Notes under the pieces: model-generated
Databases searched by the model: none
Told to the model about the DNA's origin: nothing
What the model saw: the letters and a program-made list of their open reading frames with translations, nothing else
Source of the DNA: Oscillospiraceae bacterium
GTDB taxonomy: Bacteria > Bacillota > Clostridia > Oscillospirales > Ruminococcaceae
Length of the DNA: 64,000 nucleotides
Assembly: GCA_017847835.1 (NCBI GenBank)
Contig: JAGASH010000005.1
Coordinates: 496,001 to 560,000 of the forward strand
Direction of reading: 5' to 3'
Made by a program: the position numbers and the translations under genes
Shown: piece by piece, positions 25,712-34,182 of the stretch
How the letters are laid out: each line of letters starts with the position of its first letter
Numbering within the stretch: position 1 is the first letter of the stretch

Positions 25712-26554
25712 TCACGCATTGAAATTCAGTATTCTTTCAAGCTGGTCCTCGGCAGTTGTCGCAGAGCCGATTTGTATCGGGTAGTGATTGTAAAATCCGT
25801 GGAAATCCGAGCCGCCCGTCTGAATAAGATTATACTGCTCGCAAAGCGCCGAAAGCTCGCTTCTGTACTTCTCGTCGGCACTGGAGTGAAAAATCTCCGC
25901 GCCGTCAATCAGCTTTTCCTTTGCAAGCTCTTCGAGCAAGTCCATACTGTCGAAAACCTTCGGGTGCGCCATAACCGGAATTCCGCCAGAAGCCTTAATC
26001 AGAGTAAGTACAAACCGAACGTCGGGATAAAAATCAGCCTCAGCGCGAACCTGCTCCGCGCAAAGTCCCTCGTTCACGTCGAAAATCTCGTCGTAAATAT
26101 TGCCGTAAAGCTCGGTCGTATAGCCGTAGTCCATAAGCGCGTGCATTATGTGGCACTTGTAAATCGCCTTGCTTCCCGCGGAATAGCGCAGAATGCTCTC
26201 CAGCGTAATCGGGTACTTTTCGAGCACCTTCATCGCAAGGCTCTTTCCGAGCTTCATTCTGCCCTCGCTTGTACGCAGGCAAAGACCTTCAAGACGGTCG
26301 GGCTTCTTGGGCATATAGCACAAAATGTGAACCTTTCTCTTGCGGGCGCCGTCAAACGCGGAAAACTCAACGGCAGGAATGATTTTCACCTTGTACCTCA
26401 TTCCGAGAACCGATGAGCGCGACAGCGAAGCCAGACTGTCGTGGTCGGTTATGGCAAGACAGTCAATCCCGTCGCGTCCCGCTTGCATTATTACGTCAGA
26501 TATTCCGAGCGAGCCGTCGGAAATTGTGGTGTGACAGTGCAGGTCAGCTTTCAT
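25712..26554 (-). CDS. PHP-domain phosphoesterase (RNase AM/YciV-like)
   Basis: A 280-residue metal-dependent phosphoesterase. Metal-ligand motifs of the PHP fold are clear: DLHCHTTISDG at 4-14, AITDHDSLAS near 34-43, a PAVEFSA segment, a MAHPKVF segment near 197 and a GSDFHG near 250. Relatives remove 5' nucleotides from nucleic acids or act on nucleotide phosphates (YciV/TrpH family). The start at 26554 has GGAGGGG four bases upstream; the ATG at 26566 precedes that site. Confidence 0.88.
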   Translation of the reverse strand: MKADLHCHTTISDGSLGISDVIMQAGRDGIDCLAITDHDSLASLSRSSVLGMRYKVKIIPAVEFSAFDGARKRKVHILCYMPKKPDRLEGLCLRTSEGRMKLGKSLAMKVLEKYPITLESILRYSAGSKAIYKCHIMHALMDYGYTTELYGNIYDEIFDVNEGLCAEQVRAEADFYPDVRFVLTLIKASGGIPVMAHPKVFDSMDLLEELAKEKLIDGAEIFHSSADEKYRSELSALCEQYNLIQTGGSDFHGFYNHYPIQIGSATTAEDQLERILNFNA

Positions 26555-26703
26555 AAGCCCCTCCATTCAAGATTTTACAGACATTCGGTTATCCGGACGG
26601 CAAAAACCGTCCACAAAACTATTTATGAGAAAAAACATTCTCTTATGACAGCTTGTTTTGCCGCGAGCCGCATTTTGCCGTCGCAAAAAAATATACCAAT
26701 ATA

Positions 26704-26732
26704 ATTATATCATAAATCGTGCATTTTGTCAA
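26704..26732 (-). promoter_or_regulatory. Promoter of the PHP gene
   Basis: Perfect TTGACA-N17-TATAAT on the minus strand, about 150 bases upstream of the start, back to back with the polyamine operon promoter. Confidence 0.82.
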
Positions 26733-26779
26733 CCACACTCGAAAAAAATAAATTTGTGCGAAAAAATTAAAAAATCTTA

Positions 26780-26808
26780 TTGCATTTTGGACAATAATAT
26801 GCTATAAT
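26780..26808 (+). promoter_or_regulatory. Promoter of the polyamine operon
   Basis: TTGCAT-N17-TATAAT, 40 bases upstream of the speD start. Confidence 0.78.
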
Positions 26809-26848
26809 CACTATAACTGTATAAATGCAAATTTTACCGAAAGGATTG

Positions 26849-27667
26849 ATGTTAGGGTTGGAGAAAAAGCTGGCGTTGTATGGGTTCAACAATCTCACCA
26901 AAACACTTAGCTTTAACATTTACGATGTTTGTTACGCGAAAAGCGAGAGAGAACAGCACGACTATATAGCTTACATTGACGAACAGTATAATTCGGAGCG
27001 TCTGACGAAGATTTTGTGCGATGTCACCGAAAAAATCGGCGCTACCGTACTGAATATATCAAAACAGGACTACGAGCCGCAGGGAGCTTCCGTGAACGTT
27101 TTGTTTGCGGAGGGCAATATCGACCCGTCGCATATCGACGAGAGCTGCAACCGCGGGCTGGGCTTCTTCTCGAATATCACGGGAGAAACCGTTCACGCGC
27201 ATCTCGACAAGAGCCATATCACCGTCCACACCTTCCCCGAATATCACCCCGACAAGGCAATTTCCACGTTCAGAGTTGATATCGATGTTGCAACCTGCGG
27301 AGAGATTTCCCCGCTTAAAACCCTCGATTATCTTATCGGCTCGTTTGACTCGGATATCATCATAATCGACTACCGCGTGCGCGGATTTACCCGCGACGTT
27401 TCGGGCAAGAAGTTCTTTATGGACAGCAATATGACCTCAATTCAGGACTTCATCAACCCCGATACCCTCACAAAATATGACGCTATGGACGTGAACGTCT
27501 ATCAGTCCAACATCTTCCACACAAAAATGCTTATCAAGGAAATCGAGCTTCAGAACTATCTTTTCAACACCGACGTTTACGAAATTCACCCGCAGGAGCG
27601 CCTGCATATTACAAACGATTTAAGACGCGAAATGATTGAGATTTTCAGCGGAATGAATATCTACTGA
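26849..27667 (+). CDS. speD: S-adenosylmethionine decarboxylase proenzyme, E. coli type
   Basis: A 272-residue pyruvoyl enzyme making decarboxylated SAM, the aminopropyl donor for spermidine. It matches the longer gammaproteobacterial-type SpeD end to end ([45 protein letters not shown]). Self-cleavage should occur before S122 in LDKSHITVH, which becomes the pyruvoyl group. The ATG at 26849 has AAAGGA just upstream and aligns with the family start; the ATG at 26825 lacks a site. It is the first gene of the polyamine operon. Confidence 0.95.
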   Translation: MLGLEKKLALYGFNNLTKTLSFNIYDVCYAKSEREQHDYIAYIDEQYNSERLTKILCDVTEKIGATVLNISKQDYEPQGASVNVLFAEGNIDPSHIDESCNRGLGFFSNITGETVHAHLDKSHITVHTFPEYHPDKAISTFRVDIDVATCGEISPLKTLDYLIGSFDSDIIIIDYRVRGFTRDVSGKKFFMDSNMTSIQDFINPDTLTKYDAMDVNVYQSNIFHTKMLIKEIELQNYLFNTDVYEIHPQERLHITNDLRREMIEIFSGMNIY

Positions 27668-27690
27668 TTTCGGTTGAAAGGCTGTGAAAA

Positions 27691-29136
27691 ATGAACCTTG
27701 ACCAGAGCCGCGCGCCGCTTTATGAGGCAATGCGCGAGCACAGACTTAACCGCGTTGTGCCGTTTGATGTTCCGGGGCACAAGGGCGGCCGCGGAAACGC
27801 CGTACTTACCGAGTTTCTCGGGAAGGACTGTCTGAAAAACGACGTGAACTCGATGAAGCCGCTCGATAACCTCTGTCACCCTATTTCCGTGATAAAAGAG
27901 GCACAGGAGCTTGCCGCGGACGCTTTCGGCGCGGATAACTCGTTTTTCATCGTAAACGGCGCAACGGGCGCTGTACAGGCGATGATTATGTCAGCCTGCA
28001 AGGCGGGCGACAAGATTATACTCCCGCGAAACGTTCACCGAAGCGCAATAAACGCGCTGGTTGTTTGCGGGGCTGTTCCCGTTTACGTCAATCCCGGCAT
28101 AAACAAAGACCTCGGTATCCCGCTCGGAATGACTGTCGAAGCGGTTGAACAGGCTATTCTCGAAAATCCCGACGCAAAAGCTGTTCTCGTCAACAACCCG
28201 ACCTATTACGGCATTTGCTCGGATTTGAAGAAAATTGTTGAAGTCGCGCACAAACACGGGCTTCTCGCGCTTTGCGACGAGGCTCACGGCACGCATTTTT
28301 ACTTCGGTGAAAATCTCCCGCCGTCGGGAATGAGCTGCGGTGCTGATATGGCTGCCGTTTCCGTTCACAAAACGGGCGGCTCGCTCACACAGAGCGCAAT
28401 TCTCCTCACCGCGAAAACCGTCAACGCGAACTATGTCCGTCAAATCATAAACCTCACGCAGACCACTTCTGCAAGCTATCTTCTTATGGTTTCGCTGGAT
28501 TTGGCACGGCAAAATCTCGCGCTCAACGGAAAGCAGTTTTATGCGAAAACCGTTGAATTCACCGACTACGCGCGCCGCGAAATCAACCAGACGGGCGGCT
28601 ATTACGCGTTCGGTGAGGAACTTTGCAACGGTGCGGATTTTTACGCGTTCGACAGAACAAAGCTCTCGGTGCACACGCGCGCTATGGGACTTGCTGGAAT
28701 TGAGGTCTATGATTTGCTGCGCGATGAATACGGAATACAAATCGAATTCGGCGATATCGGCAATATTCTCGCGATTATCACGGGTGCTGACCGCGCTCTT
28801 GAAATCGAGCGTCTGATGTCCGCGCTGTCCGAGATAAAGCGGCTTTACGGGAAATCTCCCGTCGGGCTTTATGACCACGAATACATCAATCCTATCGTTG
28901 AAATGCCCCCGCAGCAGGCGTTCTACTCCGAGCAGAAATCGATGCCGCTCGACCAAGCTGCCGGCAAAATCTGCGCGGAATTTGTTATGTGCTACCCGCC
29001 CGGAATTCCGATTTTGGCTCCCGGCGAGCGCATCACCGAGGATATCCTCGACTACATCAGATTTGCCAAGGAAAAGGGCTGCAACCTCACGGGCTGCCGC
29101 GATATGAAGGTTGAGTATCTTGAAGTTGTTGATTAG
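27691..29136 (+). CDS. Orn/Lys/Arg decarboxylase, AAT-fold (probable arginine decarboxylase)
   Basis: A 481-residue PLP-dependent decarboxylase of the short fold-I type found in Firmicutes (SpeA/YaaO-like). PLP Lys is K227 in SVHKTGGSLTQS, and the DEAH at 196-199 supplies the ring-nitrogen aspartate. The N-terminal FDVPGHKGG is typical. Genomic context next to speD and speE argues for a biosynthetic role giving agmatine (from arginine) or cadaverine/putrescine. No agmatinase or agmatine deiminase is in the window, so the route to putrescine is incomplete here. Confidence 0.88.
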   Translation: MNLDQSRAPLYEAMREHRLNRVVPFDVPGHKGGRGNAVLTEFLGKDCLKNDVNSMKPLDNLCHPISVIKEAQELAADAFGADNSFFIVNGATGAVQAMIMSACKAGDKIILPRNVHRSAINALVVCGAVPVYVNPGINKDLGIPLGMTVEAVEQAILENPDAKAVLVNNPTYYGICSDLKKIVEVAHKHGLLALCDEAHGTHFYFGENLPPSGMSCGADMAAVSVHKTGGSLTQSAILLTAKTVNANYVRQIINLTQTTSASYLLMVSLDLARQNLALNGKQFYAKTVEFTDYARREINQTGGYYAFGEELCNGADFYAFDRTKLSVHTRAMGLAGIEVYDLLRDEYGIQIEFGDIGNILAIITGADRALEIERLMSALSEIKRLYGKSPVGLYDHEYINPIVEMPPQQAFYSEQKSMPLDQAAGKICAEFVMCYPPGIPILAPGERITEDILDYIRFAKEKGCNLTGCRDMKVEYLEVVD

Positions 29137-29144
29137 GAGTTTTT

Positions 29145-30002
29145 ATGGAGCTTTGGTTTACCGAAAATCACACTCAAAGCGTGAAATTTTCCATTAAAAT
29201 AAAACGTCACCTCGCAAGCGTTCAGAGCGAGTATCAGAAAATCGATATCCTCGAAAGCGAGGAGCTCGGACGTATTCTTGTGCTGGACGGGTTTCTTATG
29301 CTCACCGAAAAGGACGAGTACATCTACCACGAGATGATAACGCACGTTCCGTTGAGCGTCAACCCGAATATCAGAAAAATCCTCGTTATCGGCGCGGGTG
29401 ACGGTGGAACAATCCGTGAACTTTGCCGCTTCAAGAGCGTGGAACATATCGATATGGTGGAAATCGACAGGCAGGTTGTCGAGCTTTGCCGGGAGTTTCT
29501 CCCGCAGACGGCTTGCTCCCTCGATGACCCTCGCGTTCACATCTACTTCGAGGACGGACTGAAATTCGTCCGCAGAGCCGAAAACGAGTACGATTTGATT
29601 ATCGTGGACTCGACAGACCCGTTCGGACCGGGAGAAGGCTTGTTTACAAAGGAGTTTTACGGAAACTGCTACAAGGCGCTCACCGAGGACGGTATCCTCG
29701 TAAATCAGCACGAAAGCACGTTCTACGACGAGTACGCAGAGGCAATGAAGCGCGCTCACAGCAGAATTAAGAATTTCTTCCCGATTGCGCTCGTTTATCA
29801 GGCGCACATTCCCACTTATCCGTCGGGACACTGGCTGTTCGGGTTTGCTTCAAAGAAATATCACCCCGTTCAGGACCAGAACGCGGAATGGTGGGTTGAA
29901 CAGGGGCTCAAAACGCATTATTACAACCGTTTCGTTCACAGCGGCTGCTTTGCGCTCCCGCAGAATGTTCGCGATGTTTTGAGAGAAACTCCGAAAGAGT
30001 GA
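29145..30002 (+). CDS. speE: Spermidine synthase
   Basis: A 285-residue aminopropyltransferase joining decarboxylated SAM and putrescine. Signature segments are LVLDGFLMLTEKDEYIYHEM (46-65, the conserved Tyr/His pair), the SAM-binding VIGAGDGGTIRE (81-92) and the catalytic region VDSTDPFGPGEGLF near 163. It starts 8 bases after the decarboxylase with a TAGGAG site. Confidence 0.95.
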   Translation: MELWFTENHTQSVKFSIKIKRHLASVQSEYQKIDILESEELGRILVLDGFLMLTEKDEYIYHEMITHVPLSVNPNIRKILVIGAGDGGTIRELCRFKSVEHIDMVEIDRQVVELCREFLPQTACSLDDPRVHIYFEDGLKFVRRAENEYDLIIVDSTDPFGPGEGLFTKEFYGNCYKALTEDGILVNQHESTFYDEYAEAMKRAHSRIKNFFPIALVYQAHIPTYPSGHWLFGFASKKYHPVQDQNAEWWVEQGLKTHYYNRFVHSGCFALPQNVRDVLRETPKE

Positions 30003-30058
30003 AAACGGATTTTTGTGGTACAATAAACGAAAACAACAAATAAAGTGAGGTAAAAATA

Positions 30059-31261
30059 ATGAGCAGAGCATTGATTATAGGCGCGGGCGGAGTGGCTTCG
30101 GTTGTTGTGGCAAAGTGCTGCCAGAACAGCGAGGTTTTTTCGGAAATTATGATTGCTTCGAGAACAAAGGCAAAGTGCGACGCGCTTAAAGAAAAGTGGC
30201 AGGATAAAACAAAAACCGTTATCTCAACGGCAGCTGTAAACGCAGACAATGTTCCCGAGCTGGTTGCGCTTATCAAGGAGTACAAGCCCGATATCGTGAT
30301 GAATATCGCGCTTCCCTATCAGGATTTGCACATTATGGACGCTTGCCTTGAATGCAAGGTTGACTATCTCGATACCGCAAACTACGAGCCCGAAGATACC
30401 GCGAAATTCGAGTATTCGTGGCAGTGGGCTTACCGCGAGCGCTTCGAGAAAGCGGGAATTACCGCAATTCTCGGCTGCGGCTTTGACCCCGGTGTTACGG
30501 GAGTTTTCTCGGCTTACGCGCAAAAGCACGAATTTGACGCGATAAACTATATCGATATTCTCGACTGCAACGGCGGTGACCACGGCTACCCCTTTGCAAC
30601 AAACTTCAATCCCGAAATCAATATCCGCGAGGTGAGCGCGAAAGGCTCTTACATCGAGGACGGAAAGTGGGTTGAAACCGAGCCTATGGAGATAAAGCGC
30701 GTCTACAACTTCAAGGGCGTAGGTGAAAAAGATATGTACCTTCTTCACCACGAGGAGCTGGAGAGCCTTGCCCTCAACATCAAGGGTATCAAGCGTATCC
30801 GCTTCTTTATGACCTTCGGACAGAGCTACCTCACGCACCTCAAATGCCTTGAAAACGTTGGTATGACCTCGATTGAGCCGATTATGTACGAGGGCAAGGA
30901 GATTATCCCGCTTCAGTTTTTGAAGGCTGTTCTTCCCGACCCTGCTTCGCTTGGTCCGAGAACTGTCGGCAAGACCAACATCGGCTGCATTTTCCGCGGC
31001 AAAAAGGACGGCAAGGACAAGAACTACTACCTCTACAATATCTGCGACCATCAGGAGTGCTACAAGGAAGTCGGCTCGCAGGCGATTTCCTATACAACGG
31101 GAGTTCCCGCGATGATTGGAGCTATGATGGTGCTCAAAGGCGAGTGGAAGAAGCCCGGTGTTTTCAACGTTGAGGAAATGAATCCCGACCCCTTTATGGA
31201 CGCGCTCAACAAGTGGGGGCTGCCTTGGGAAGAGGACAGAAATCCCGTGCTTGTGGATTGA
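30059..31261 (+). CDS. Carboxynorspermidine/carboxyspermidine dehydrogenase
   Basis: A 400-residue saccharopine-dehydrogenase-like enzyme. It condenses a diamine with aspartate semialdehyde and NADPH to carboxyspermidine or carboxynorspermidine. The N-terminal nucleotide motif GAGGVAS is at 8-14, followed by LDTANYEPED and GCGFDPGVTGVF, which are typical of this subfamily rather than lysine-pathway saccharopine dehydrogenases. Pairing with the decarboxylase at 31,782 confirms the pathway. It begins 56 bases after speE with GTGAGG upstream. Confidence 0.92.
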   Translation: MSRALIIGAGGVASVVVAKCCQNSEVFSEIMIASRTKAKCDALKEKWQDKTKTVISTAAVNADNVPELVALIKEYKPDIVMNIALPYQDLHIMDACLECKVDYLDTANYEPEDTAKFEYSWQWAYRERFEKAGITAILGCGFDPGVTGVFSAYAQKHEFDAINYIDILDCNGGDHGYPFATNFNPEINIREVSAKGSYIEDGKWVETEPMEIKRVYNFKGVGEKDMYLLHHEELESLALNIKGIKRIRFFMTFGQSYLTHLKCLENVGMTSIEPIMYEGKEIIPLQFLKAVLPDPASLGPRTVGKTNIGCIFRGKKDGKDKNYYLYNICDHQECYKEVGSQAISYTTGVPAMIGAMMVLKGEWKKPGVFNVEEMNPDPFMDALNKWGLPWEEDRNPVLVD

Positions 31262-31294
31262 TTTTCGGGCGGGTTTAGCTTATGAGTAGTGTTT

Positions 31295-31750
31295 ATGGAT
31301 AGTTTTTCTGACAAAATCAATTTATTCTTTTCGGATTTCGGGAAAGGAAGAAAAATGGTTCTTTCCACGTCCGAAAATAACAGAGTATCCTCACGAATGA
31401 TGAGCGTTGTTCAAATTAGTGGAATTTTCTATTTTCAAACCGATATAAAGATGAAAAAATATCATCAGATTATATCAAACCATAATGTCGCGTTATGTAT
31501 AGATAATATCCAGATTGAGGGAATATGTGAAGAAAAAGGACGCCCATTGAAAAACACCGATTTCTGCAATATATTTCAGGAATGCTTCAAAGGTTCGTTT
31601 GACGCTTATACATCACTGGAAAATGAAAGACTTTTTGCTGTTAAGCCTGTGTATATAGAGCGCTGGATATATAATGACGGTATTCCTTATGTCGAAACTT
31701 TTGATATGAATACCCTGCAATACAGTCTTGACAGATATTCGGGAGAATAA
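31295..31750 (+). CDS. Pyridoxamine-5'-phosphate-oxidase-like flavin protein
   Basis: A 151-residue protein of the FMN-binding split-barrel family. The central strand pattern NHNVALCIDNIQIEGICEE-type (residues about 65-82) and the ending ERWIYNDGIPYVETFD are typical. Substrate is unknown; relatives reduce or bind flavins, haem or nitro compounds. The gene interrupts the two carboxyspermidine genes, has a more A+T-rich codon use than its neighbours (ATA, TAT, AAT common) and a weak ribosome binding site, suggesting later insertion. A GTG at 31289 is an alternative start. Confidence 0.75.
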   Translation: MDSFSDKINLFFSDFGKGRKMVLSTSENNRVSSRMMSVVQISGIFYFQTDIKMKKYHQIISNHNVALCIDNIQIEGICEEKGRPLKNTDFCNIFQECFKGSFDAYTSLENERLFAVKPVYIERWIYNDGIPYVETFDMNTLQYSLDRYSGE

Positions 31751-31781
31751 ATTCCGTTTCCCCGCAAAAGAAAGGTTCGCT

Positions 31782-32918
31782 ATGGATTGGACGCAAAAGG
31801 TTGAAACTCCGTGCTACGTTATCGATGAAAAACAGCTCCGCAAAAATCTGGAGCTTCTCGGATATGTACGCGAAAAAGCGGGCTGCAAGATACTTCTCGC
31901 GCAGAAAGCGTTCTCGGCTTACGCGACCTACCCGCTGATTGCCGAGTACCTTGACGGCTGCACGGCAAGCGGTATTTTCGAGGCGCGGCTCGGTTTCGAG
32001 GAATTCGGCAAGGAAAATCACATTTTCTCGCCCGCTTATCCCGAAAAGGATTTCGATGAAATCGTGAAAATCTGCGACCACATTGTGTTCAATTCACCGA
32101 AACAATGGGCAAAATTCCGCGAAAAAGTGCGCGCTTCCGAGCGGTATATTCAGGCGGGTATCCGCGTGAACCCCGAATACAGCGAGATTGAAACCGATAT
32201 CTACAACCCTTGTTTCACGGGCTCGCGGCTCGGCACAACCCTTTCGCAGTTTAAGGAAGATTTGTCGCTTGTTGACGGGATTGACGGGCTTCATTTCCAC
32301 ACGATGTGCGAACAAAACTCCGATGTTCTCGCGAGAACAATTCCCCGTTTTGAGGAAAAATTCGGGTTTATGTTTGACAGGATAAAATGGGTGAATTTTG
32401 GCGGCGGTCATCACATCACGCGAAAAGATTATGATGTGGATTTGCTTATCGATACCGTGAAAAAATTCCGCGAAAAACACGGGCTTGACGTGTATTTAGA
32501 GCCGGGAGAAGCGGTTGCCCTGAACGCGGGTTACCTCGTGACAACCGTTCTTGAAACGGGCAAAAACGGCATAAATGTCGCGATAACAGACGCTTCTGCC
32601 GCGTGTCATATGCCCGATGTTCTCGAAATGCCGTACCGTCCGAATATCATCGGCTCGGATTTCCCCGAGAAAAAGCCGTTCACCTATCGGCTCGGCGGAA
32701 ACACCTGTCTTGCGGGCGATATCATCGGCGATTATTCGTTTGACGAGCCGCTTTGCGAGGGTAAACGGCTGGTTTTCGAGGATATGGCAATCTACTCAAT
32801 GTGCAAAAACAACACGTTTAACGGTATTCCGCTGCCGTCGATTTACCTGCTTCGCGAAAACGGCGAGGTTGAGCTGCTGAAGAAATTCGGCTACGATGAC
32901 TTTAAATCCAGACTTTAA
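31782..32918 (+). CDS. nspC: Carboxynorspermidine/carboxyspermidine decarboxylase
   Basis: A 378-residue PLP enzyme of the alanine-racemase-fold decarboxylases that converts carboxyspermidine to spermidine (or carboxynorspermidine to norspermidine). The PLP lysine is K42 in LLAQKAFSAY. HFHTMCEQN, VNFGGGHHIT and EPGEAVALNAGY are the family's PLP-phosphate and substrate motifs. The start at 31782 follows AGAAAGG by six bases and gives the family N-terminus; the frame is open further upstream but overlaps the previous gene. Confidence 0.94.
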   Translation: MDWTQKVETPCYVIDEKQLRKNLELLGYVREKAGCKILLAQKAFSAYATYPLIAEYLDGCTASGIFEARLGFEEFGKENHIFSPAYPEKDFDEIVKICDHIVFNSPKQWAKFREKVRASERYIQAGIRVNPEYSEIETDIYNPCFTGSRLGTTLSQFKEDLSLVDGIDGLHFHTMCEQNSDVLARTIPRFEEKFGFMFDRIKWVNFGGGHHITRKDYDVDLLIDTVKKFREKHGLDVYLEPGEAVALNAGYLVTTVLETGKNGINVAITDASAACHMPDVLEMPYRPNIIGSDFPEKKPFTYRLGGNTCLAGDIIGDYSFDEPLCEGKRLVFEDMAIYSMCKNNTFNGIPLPSIYLLRENGEVELLKKFGYDDFKSRL

Positions 32919-32933
32919 AAAGAGGGTGAGCTT

Positions 32934-33575
32934 TTGGCTGTTTTGTACAATATGGAGCCGTTCGAGGTACTGAAAATCCTCTACGGCAGCCGCACGGACG
33001 GTATTCCCGAGGAAGATTTTGAGCGAAACAAGAGCGAGCGCGGGATTGAGGTGCCGCAGAGTATCAAGCGTTTTCTCGAAAATTACGCGTACTTTTCCGT
33101 CAATCAGCAGAGCTATATCAAGCTCATTCACCCGAATATTATGACGCCGTACATATTCACCGACTTTGACGGGACAAAGCTCCCGCTTGTCTGCGTGGGA
33201 AGAACGGGAGAGTTTAAAGCGGCTGTCTGCGAGGGAAACGTCCCCGACCCCGCGATATTCCTGATAAAAACGGCAGGCGGTCCCGTTGAAATCACGCTGT
33301 CAAACACCTCGGTTTTCGAGCTTATCAAGGGCAATATTTTCTCGGTTTTCGCAAAAATGCGCGGTGCGATTATCGCTGAGGAGCCTCAGCAAGCCGTTTC
33401 ACTTTTGCGTAAGTTTGACGTTGACCTCGACGAAATCGAAAAATCGTCGGAGCGCTCGGGAAAATTCATTTTCACGTTCAACGAGGAGAAACAAACCTTT
33501 ATTGTCGCGGATTTGAGCGGCGGTGAGCTGTCAAGATTTCTTTTCGTTACCGACGAAAATTTCATCAATAAATAA
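32934..33575 (+). CDS. Hypothetical protein at end of polyamine operon
   Basis: A 213-residue soluble protein I do not recognise with confidence. The segment IEVPQSIKRFLENYAYFSVNQ near residue 40 faintly resembles SMI1/KNR4 (SUKH) folds, but the rest does not help. It has no signal peptide or membrane segment. A GAGGGTGAG site precedes a TTG start at 32934; an ATG at 32952 is an alternative. It follows nspC by 15 bases and is closed by a strong terminator, so it belongs to the operon. Confidence 0.7.
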   Translation: MAVLYNMEPFEVLKILYGSRTDGIPEEDFERNKSERGIEVPQSIKRFLENYAYFSVNQQSYIKLIHPNIMTPYIFTDFDGTKLPLVCVGRTGEFKAAVCEGNVPDPAIFLIKTAGGPVEITLSNTSVFELIKGNIFSVFAKMRGAIIAEEPQQAVSLLRKFDVDLDEIEKSSERSGKFIFTFNEEKQTFIVADLSGGELSRFLFVTDENFINK

Positions 33576-33581
33576 AAAATT

Positions 33582-33607
33582 CCGACGGATAACACCGTCG
33601 GTTTTTT
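33582..33607 (+). terminator. Terminator of the polyamine operon
   Basis: Stem CCGACGG/CCGTCGG with a 6-base loop and six T, 7 bases past the last stop. Confidence 0.92.
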
Positions 33608-33666
33608 GCATATTTCCCGCACTTTGTCCATATATTTTACAAAAAACTCGGACAAAGGAGCAAGCT

Positions 33667-34140
33667 ATGAAAAGAAACAATTTGTACGATTTGCTGATTT
33701 ATGTTCTGTCTGCGGAGCTCACGGGAGTGCTGTCGAGCCTTTTTGCAGGCAACTACGGCGATGTCTACGGCTCGCTTGAAAAGCCTCCGCTATCGCCGCC
33801 CGCGTGGATTTTTCCCGTTGTCTGGATAATCCTCTACGCGCTTATGGGAATTTCCGCGTATCTTATTCACCGCTCGGACGCAGAGCCCGTCCGCGTCAAA
33901 TCCGCGCTTCGGATATACTGGCTTCAGCTTATCGTCAACTTTTCGTGGAGTATAGTTTTCTTCAGATTTCAAGCGTTCTGGGCAGCGTTTGTCGTGCTGA
34001 TTATTCTGCTGGTTCTCGTGATTGCAATGATTGTGAAATTCGCAAAAATCCGTCCCGCGGCAGCTCTCATCAACATTCCCTATCTGCTCTGGCTTTTGTT
34101 TGCGGCTTATCTCAACCTGACAACAGCTCTTCTGAACTGA
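33667..34140 (+). CDS. tspO: TspO/MBR family membrane protein
   Basis: A 157-residue protein with five hydrophobic helices, the size and topology of bacterial TspO. Characteristic Pro-rich loop KPPLSPPAWIFPVVW (about 38-52) and aromatic-rich helices (LIVNFSWSIVFFRFQAFWAA) are present. TspO binds porphyrins and affects tetrapyrrole handling and stress responses. AAGGAG precedes the ATG. Confidence 0.92.
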   Translation: MKRNNLYDLLIYVLSAELTGVLSSLFAGNYGDVYGSLEKPPLSPPAWIFPVVWIILYALMGISAYLIHRSDAEPVRVKSALRIYWLQLIVNFSWSIVFFRFQAFWAAFVVLIILLVLVIAMIVKFAKIRPAAALINIPYLLWLLFAAYLNLTTALLN

Positions 34141-34146
34141 AAAAAT

Positions 34147-34182
34147 GCGCGGAGTATCTTTCGATAAACCGCGCGATTTTTT
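34147..34182 (+). terminator. Bidirectional terminator between tspO and trpB2
   Basis: Stem GCGCGG/CCGCGC around a 16-base loop, followed by GATTTTTTTT on the plus side and preceded by five A. Confidence 0.8.
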
